NCBI GenBank assembly: GCA_038227745.1
Contig: JBBRPS010000729.1
Location: forward strand, 1-5,081
Direction: 5' to 3'
Length of the DNA: 5,081 nt
Source: DASPXY01 sp038227745
GTDB taxonomy: Bacteria > Planctomycetota > Planctomycetia > Gemmatales > Gemmataceae
Under the pieces are notes generated by a model, which saw only the letters and a program-made list of their open reading frames with translations, was not told the origin of the DNA and did no database searches. The position numbers were made by a program, and so were the translations under genes. Below are positions 3,166 through 5,081 of the stretch, one piece after another. Position 1 is the stretch's first letter. Each line of letters starts with the position of its first letter.

Positions 3166-4599
3166 TTACGCGGCACCCTCCACGACCACGGGGTAGTTGC
3201 CGAAGACATCGACGTGGTTGTGGTCGCCGGTCCCCGCGTCGATGAACACGGACCCGCCCGGCCCGAACGTCGGGCTGCCGCCCGGGTTGACCCCGACGAA
3301 CGTGATGTCGTTCCTCTTACTCCCTCCCTGGATCGCCACGTCGATCCCGAACGTCGCTGTCACCGCGTTGGACAGGTTCACCTTGATCGTGTCCGCCCCG
3401 TTGCCGCCCAGCACACGCAGGCGGAAGGCGCGGTTGGTCGCGGCCAGCTCGAAGGGGTCATCGTCCGTGAAGCCCCCCGGCCCGCCGAAGTTGACGCCGA
3501 TGTCGTCCTTGCCGCTGCCGCCGAGGATGTTGATGTCGAACAGGCCCGACAGCTCGATGGTGTGCGCCTGGTTGATGCTCTGGAACGAGATCGCGTCCTT
3601 GCCGCTGCCAGCCAGGACGTTGAAGTGGGCGGCGCCGCCGGAATGGGGGGCGAAGGTGCCGGGCGTGGGGCCGGGGCTAAACACGCCGCCGTCGTCGTCG
3701 ATCTGGAAGAGGTTGGCGTCGAAGATCGCCTTGAAGGAGTTGTTGCCCGCGCCCAACTGGGTGTTGAAGTTCAGCGTCGAGCCCGTGTTGACCTCGCCGT
3801 TGGCGAACAGCGTGACGTTGTCAACGTCCTGGCGGCGGCCGCTGTCGGCGATGTTCACGTTGAACGTCGAAGGGCCGAAGTCGCCGGGAGCGTCGGGGGT
3901 CCCGGCGGGGGCGGCGAGGTGGCCGAGGTCGGAGCCGTAGTTGATCCGGAGGTTGTTGTTCCCGGTGCCCAGGGCGACGTTCAAGTCCACCGACGAGTTG
4001 CGGATGCCGGCGCGCGCGACCCCGAAGGTGATCGTGTCACGGACCTCAACCGGGTCGAGCGGCGCCTTACTGCCGCCGACGTTCCTGGCGGCGACGTTGA
4101 GCCTCGATTCCAGGATGTTGCCGAAGCTCAGGTTCAGGAAGTCGTTGCCGTTGTGCCCCACGACGTTCAGGTTCACGTCGGAGTGGCTGGTGAGCGCGGT
4201 CAGGCCGGGGTTGAAGGTGAAGTGGTTCTCCCCCGTGCCCAGGCTCACCTGCACGTCGGCGTGCCGGCCGTCGTAGGGGCCGGCGAGGTTGAACGTGAGC
4301 GTGTCCTTCTTGCTCAGCAGCTCCAGGTCGAACCGGCCGAACTGCTGAGCGAAGGTCTTGGTCTTCCCGTCGGCGACGACCGTGGTCGTGTGGTCGCCGG
4401 AGTTATCCGTGATGGCCACGGTGTCGTTCTTGCCGTCGGTGCGGACCAGGAGGGTCGTGGCCCCGGTCGTGGGGTTCGTGAGGGGCATGACGGAAACCGA
4501 GAGGAGGTCACGCCCCTCCAGGGTTTCCAGGCGGAGGTTGGTGGAGGGGCGGGGGCGCGTCGCCGGGCGACGCTGCTGACGGCGGAATGGCCAGACCAT
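3166..4599 (-). CDS. Planctomycete exported beta-repeat protein with LExLExRxLLS N-terminus
   Basis: This encodes 477 residues. The N-terminus is short and basic (MVWPFRRQQRRPATRPRPS), then LRLETLEGRDLLSV at residues 22-35, the LExLExRxLLS motif of planctomycete surface or exported proteins; there is no classical hydrophobic signal peptide. The rest is Gly/Asp/Asn-rich beta sequence with at least nine degenerate repeats at about residues 118, 146, 208, 280, 328, 358, 396, 422 and 452, such as LGTGNNNLRI, GGSGKDDIGV and GGNGADTIKV. These resemble GGxGxDxxx calcium-binding beta-roll units, though many are imperfect. The ATG at 4599 is set by AAGGAG (4612-4607) seven bases upstream; the frame stays open to 4860, but that part has no coding character. 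A secreted or cell-surface, possibly calcium-binding solenoid is likely. It appears to be a single-gene transcript. Confidence 0.85.
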   Translation of the reverse strand: MVWPFRRQQRRPATRPRPSTNLRLETLEGRDLLSVSVMPLTNPTTGATTLLVRTDGKNDTVAITDNSGDHTTTVVADGKTKTFAQQFGRFDLELLSKKDTLTFNLAGPYDGRHADVQVSLGTGENHFTFNPGLTALTSHSDVNLNVVGHNGNDFLNLSFGNILESRLNVAARNVGGSKAPLDPVEVRDTITFGVARAGIRNSSVDLNVALGTGNNNLRINYGSDLGHLAAPAGTPDAPGDFGPSTFNVNIADSGRRQDVDNVTLFANGEVNTGSTLNFNTQLGAGNNSFKAIFDANLFQIDDDGGVFSPGPTPGTFAPHSGGAAHFNVLAGSGKDAISFQSINQAHTIELSGLFDINILGGSGKDDIGVNFGGPGGFTDDDPFELAATNRAFRLRVLGGNGADTIKVNLSNAVTATFGIDVAIQGGSKRNDITFVGVNPGGSPTFGPGGSVFIDAGTGDHNHVDVFGNYPVVVEGAA

Positions 4600-4826
4600 C
4601 GAACGTCTCCTTTGAAGAAGGAAATAAGGACACCGCTCGTCTCGCCAGGCGCGCAGGGAGCACGGCCGTGCCGTGCGGATGCCCTCACTTTGCGGAGAGT
4701 TCGCCTCAGCGCGAGCGCTTTCCACAGGTAGAAACGTAAGGGCGCGGCCGAAGCGGGCGCGGCGCGAGAACTTTTTCGCAGGAAGGCGCGCTCCCGCGAC
4801 CGGAAGAAAAAAGGGACGGGAAGAAA
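4600..4826 (-). promoter_or_regulatory. Upstream region of the repeat-protein gene
   Basis: No gene is supported here. The ribosome site AAGGAG is at 4607-4612, and a perfect 12-base palindrome GCACGGCCGTGC is at 4660-4671, about 60 bases before the start codon; it could be a regulator site. No convincing -35/-10 pair was found, so the promoter position is unknown. Near 4805-4826 the plus strand is A-rich, which reads as a T-rich tract on the minus strand just after the palindrome at 4827-4862. Confidence 0.4.
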
Positions 4827-4862
4827 ACATGCAATATTTCCGCTCGTGGAAATGTTGCATGT
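4827..4862 (-). terminator. Long AT-rich palindrome, candidate leftward terminator
   Basis: Bases 4827-4841 pair with 4848-4862 over 15 positions, with a single T-G pair (4835/4854) and a 6-base loop. On the minus strand it is followed by TTTCTTCCCGTCCCTTTTTT, so it could end transcription coming from the right, shielding the repeat-protein gene from the gene at the window's edge. The broken T tract keeps confidence moderate. An operator for the repeat-protein gene is the main alternative. Confidence 0.45.
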
Positions 4863-4869
4863 CGAATGG

Positions 4870-4979
4870 TGTCGGAACGCAATAGAAATGTCCTCAGGTT
4901 GGTTGAAATAGAAATGTCCCCGGGTCAGTCTTTTCGTTTCGCGCGGAACCCCCGACGGGGCGCACGACATGGTTCGTAA
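4870..4979. mobile_element. Probable end of an insertion sequence with spaced 13-bp repeats
   Basis: AATAGAAATGTCC occurs at 4881-4893 and again at 4907-4919, exactly 26 bases apart, and partial similarity continues after each copy. On the minus strand this reads GGACATTTCTATT twice. Closely spaced copies of such a motif, next to a gene ending nearby, are how transposase-binding sites look at the ends of IS21-type and related elements. A terminal TG at about 4870 would be the boundary, but it is not proven because the other end lies outside the window. Confidence 0.4.
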
Positions 4980-5081
4980 TCAGCCGGCACGGCGGTAAGG
5001 GCGCTGGCCCGTGGCCGCCGCCTGCCGGCGCTGCCAGAACGCCTCCAGCGGCTGGTCCTCGCTCAGGTGGTCCGCCCGCAC
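4980..5081 (-). CDS. C-terminal end of a leftward gene, possibly a transposase
   Basis: The last 33 codons run off the right edge and stop with TGA at 4980-4982. The visible residues are HLSEDQPLEAFWQRRQAAAT preceded by VRAD and followed by GQRPYRRAG, a basic Arg-rich tail. Nearly all codons end in G or C, supporting the frame. The link to a transposase comes from the repeated GGACATTTCTATT motifs just downstream, not from catalytic residues, which lie outside the window. It could equally be an unrelated chromosomal gene. Confidence 0.45.
   Translation of the reverse strand: MRADHLSEDQPLEAFWQRRQAAATGQRPYRRAG

Noticed and set aside
2883..3209. A 108-codon leftward reading through the inverted-repeat element
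   Set aside because: It overlaps the end of the repeat-protein gene and consists of translated repeat sequence, including the tandem 10-mer.
2929..4731. A 600-codon rightward reading across the repeat-protein gene
   Set aside because: It is antisense to a gene with a recognised N-terminal motif, glycine/aspartate repeats and a good ribosome site. The rightward translation is low-complexity Val/Arg/Glu/Ala sequence typical of a shadow frame in GC-rich DNA.
4600..4860. An 87-residue N-terminal extension of the repeat protein
   Set aside because: It would start inside the palindrome at 4827-4862, has no ribosome site, and would bury the LETLEGRDLLS motif in mid-protein, whereas that motif is normally near the N-terminus.

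Overview
The window is very GC-rich and most likely comes from a planctomycete of the Gemmata type. The best evidence is the leftward gene at 3166-4599. Its product opens with a short basic stretch and then LRLETLEGRDLLS, a version of the LExLExRxLLS N-terminal motif typical of planctomycete exported proteins, followed by glycine/aspartate/asparagine-rich beta repeats. Several of the small proteins also look like planctomycete accessory families. This placement rests on recognition, not on a search.

Layout. (1) 7-1700 is a leftward array of small genes. It holds, from right to left, a Cro/C1-type (XRE) helix-turn-helix regulator with a basic AT-hook-like tail (1377-1700), a 63-residue protein two bases downstream (1183-1374), a structured stretch with no convincing gene (875-1182), a distinctly low-GC unknown gene (458-874), a probable gene remnant (305-373) and a CxxC/CxxC membrane protein (7-282). 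(2) 1729-1821 is a compact divergent control region. Two sigma70-like promoters point outward, and four 14-bp inverted-repeat sites (consensus GTTGC-N4-GCAAC) are arranged as an almost perfect mirror image around base 1775. (3) 2059-2831 is a rightward pair: a 114-residue protein with a SWIM-type zinc motif and a 120-residue unknown protein. Each is preceded by a strong GC-rich hairpin. (4) 2832-3165 is the gap between converging genes. It holds a roughly 245-bp element with imperfect inverted-repeat arms and a short tandem repeat. (5) 3166-4599 is the planctomycete repeat protein. (6) 4600-5081 is its upstream region, an AT-rich palindrome, then what looks like the end of an insertion sequence with spaced 13-bp repeats and the last 33 codons of a leftward gene.

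How it may work. The regulator's promoter and the promoter for the SWIM-motif pair each hold one operator-like site between -35 and -10 and a second over the -35. The simplest reading is that the regulator represses both itself and the divergent pair, as in a phage-type immunity or toxin-antitoxin-like switch. The operator architecture is read directly from the sequence. The regulatory logic and any joint function of the SWIM protein and its 120-residue partner are inference. No tRNA, rRNA or CRISPR array was seen.
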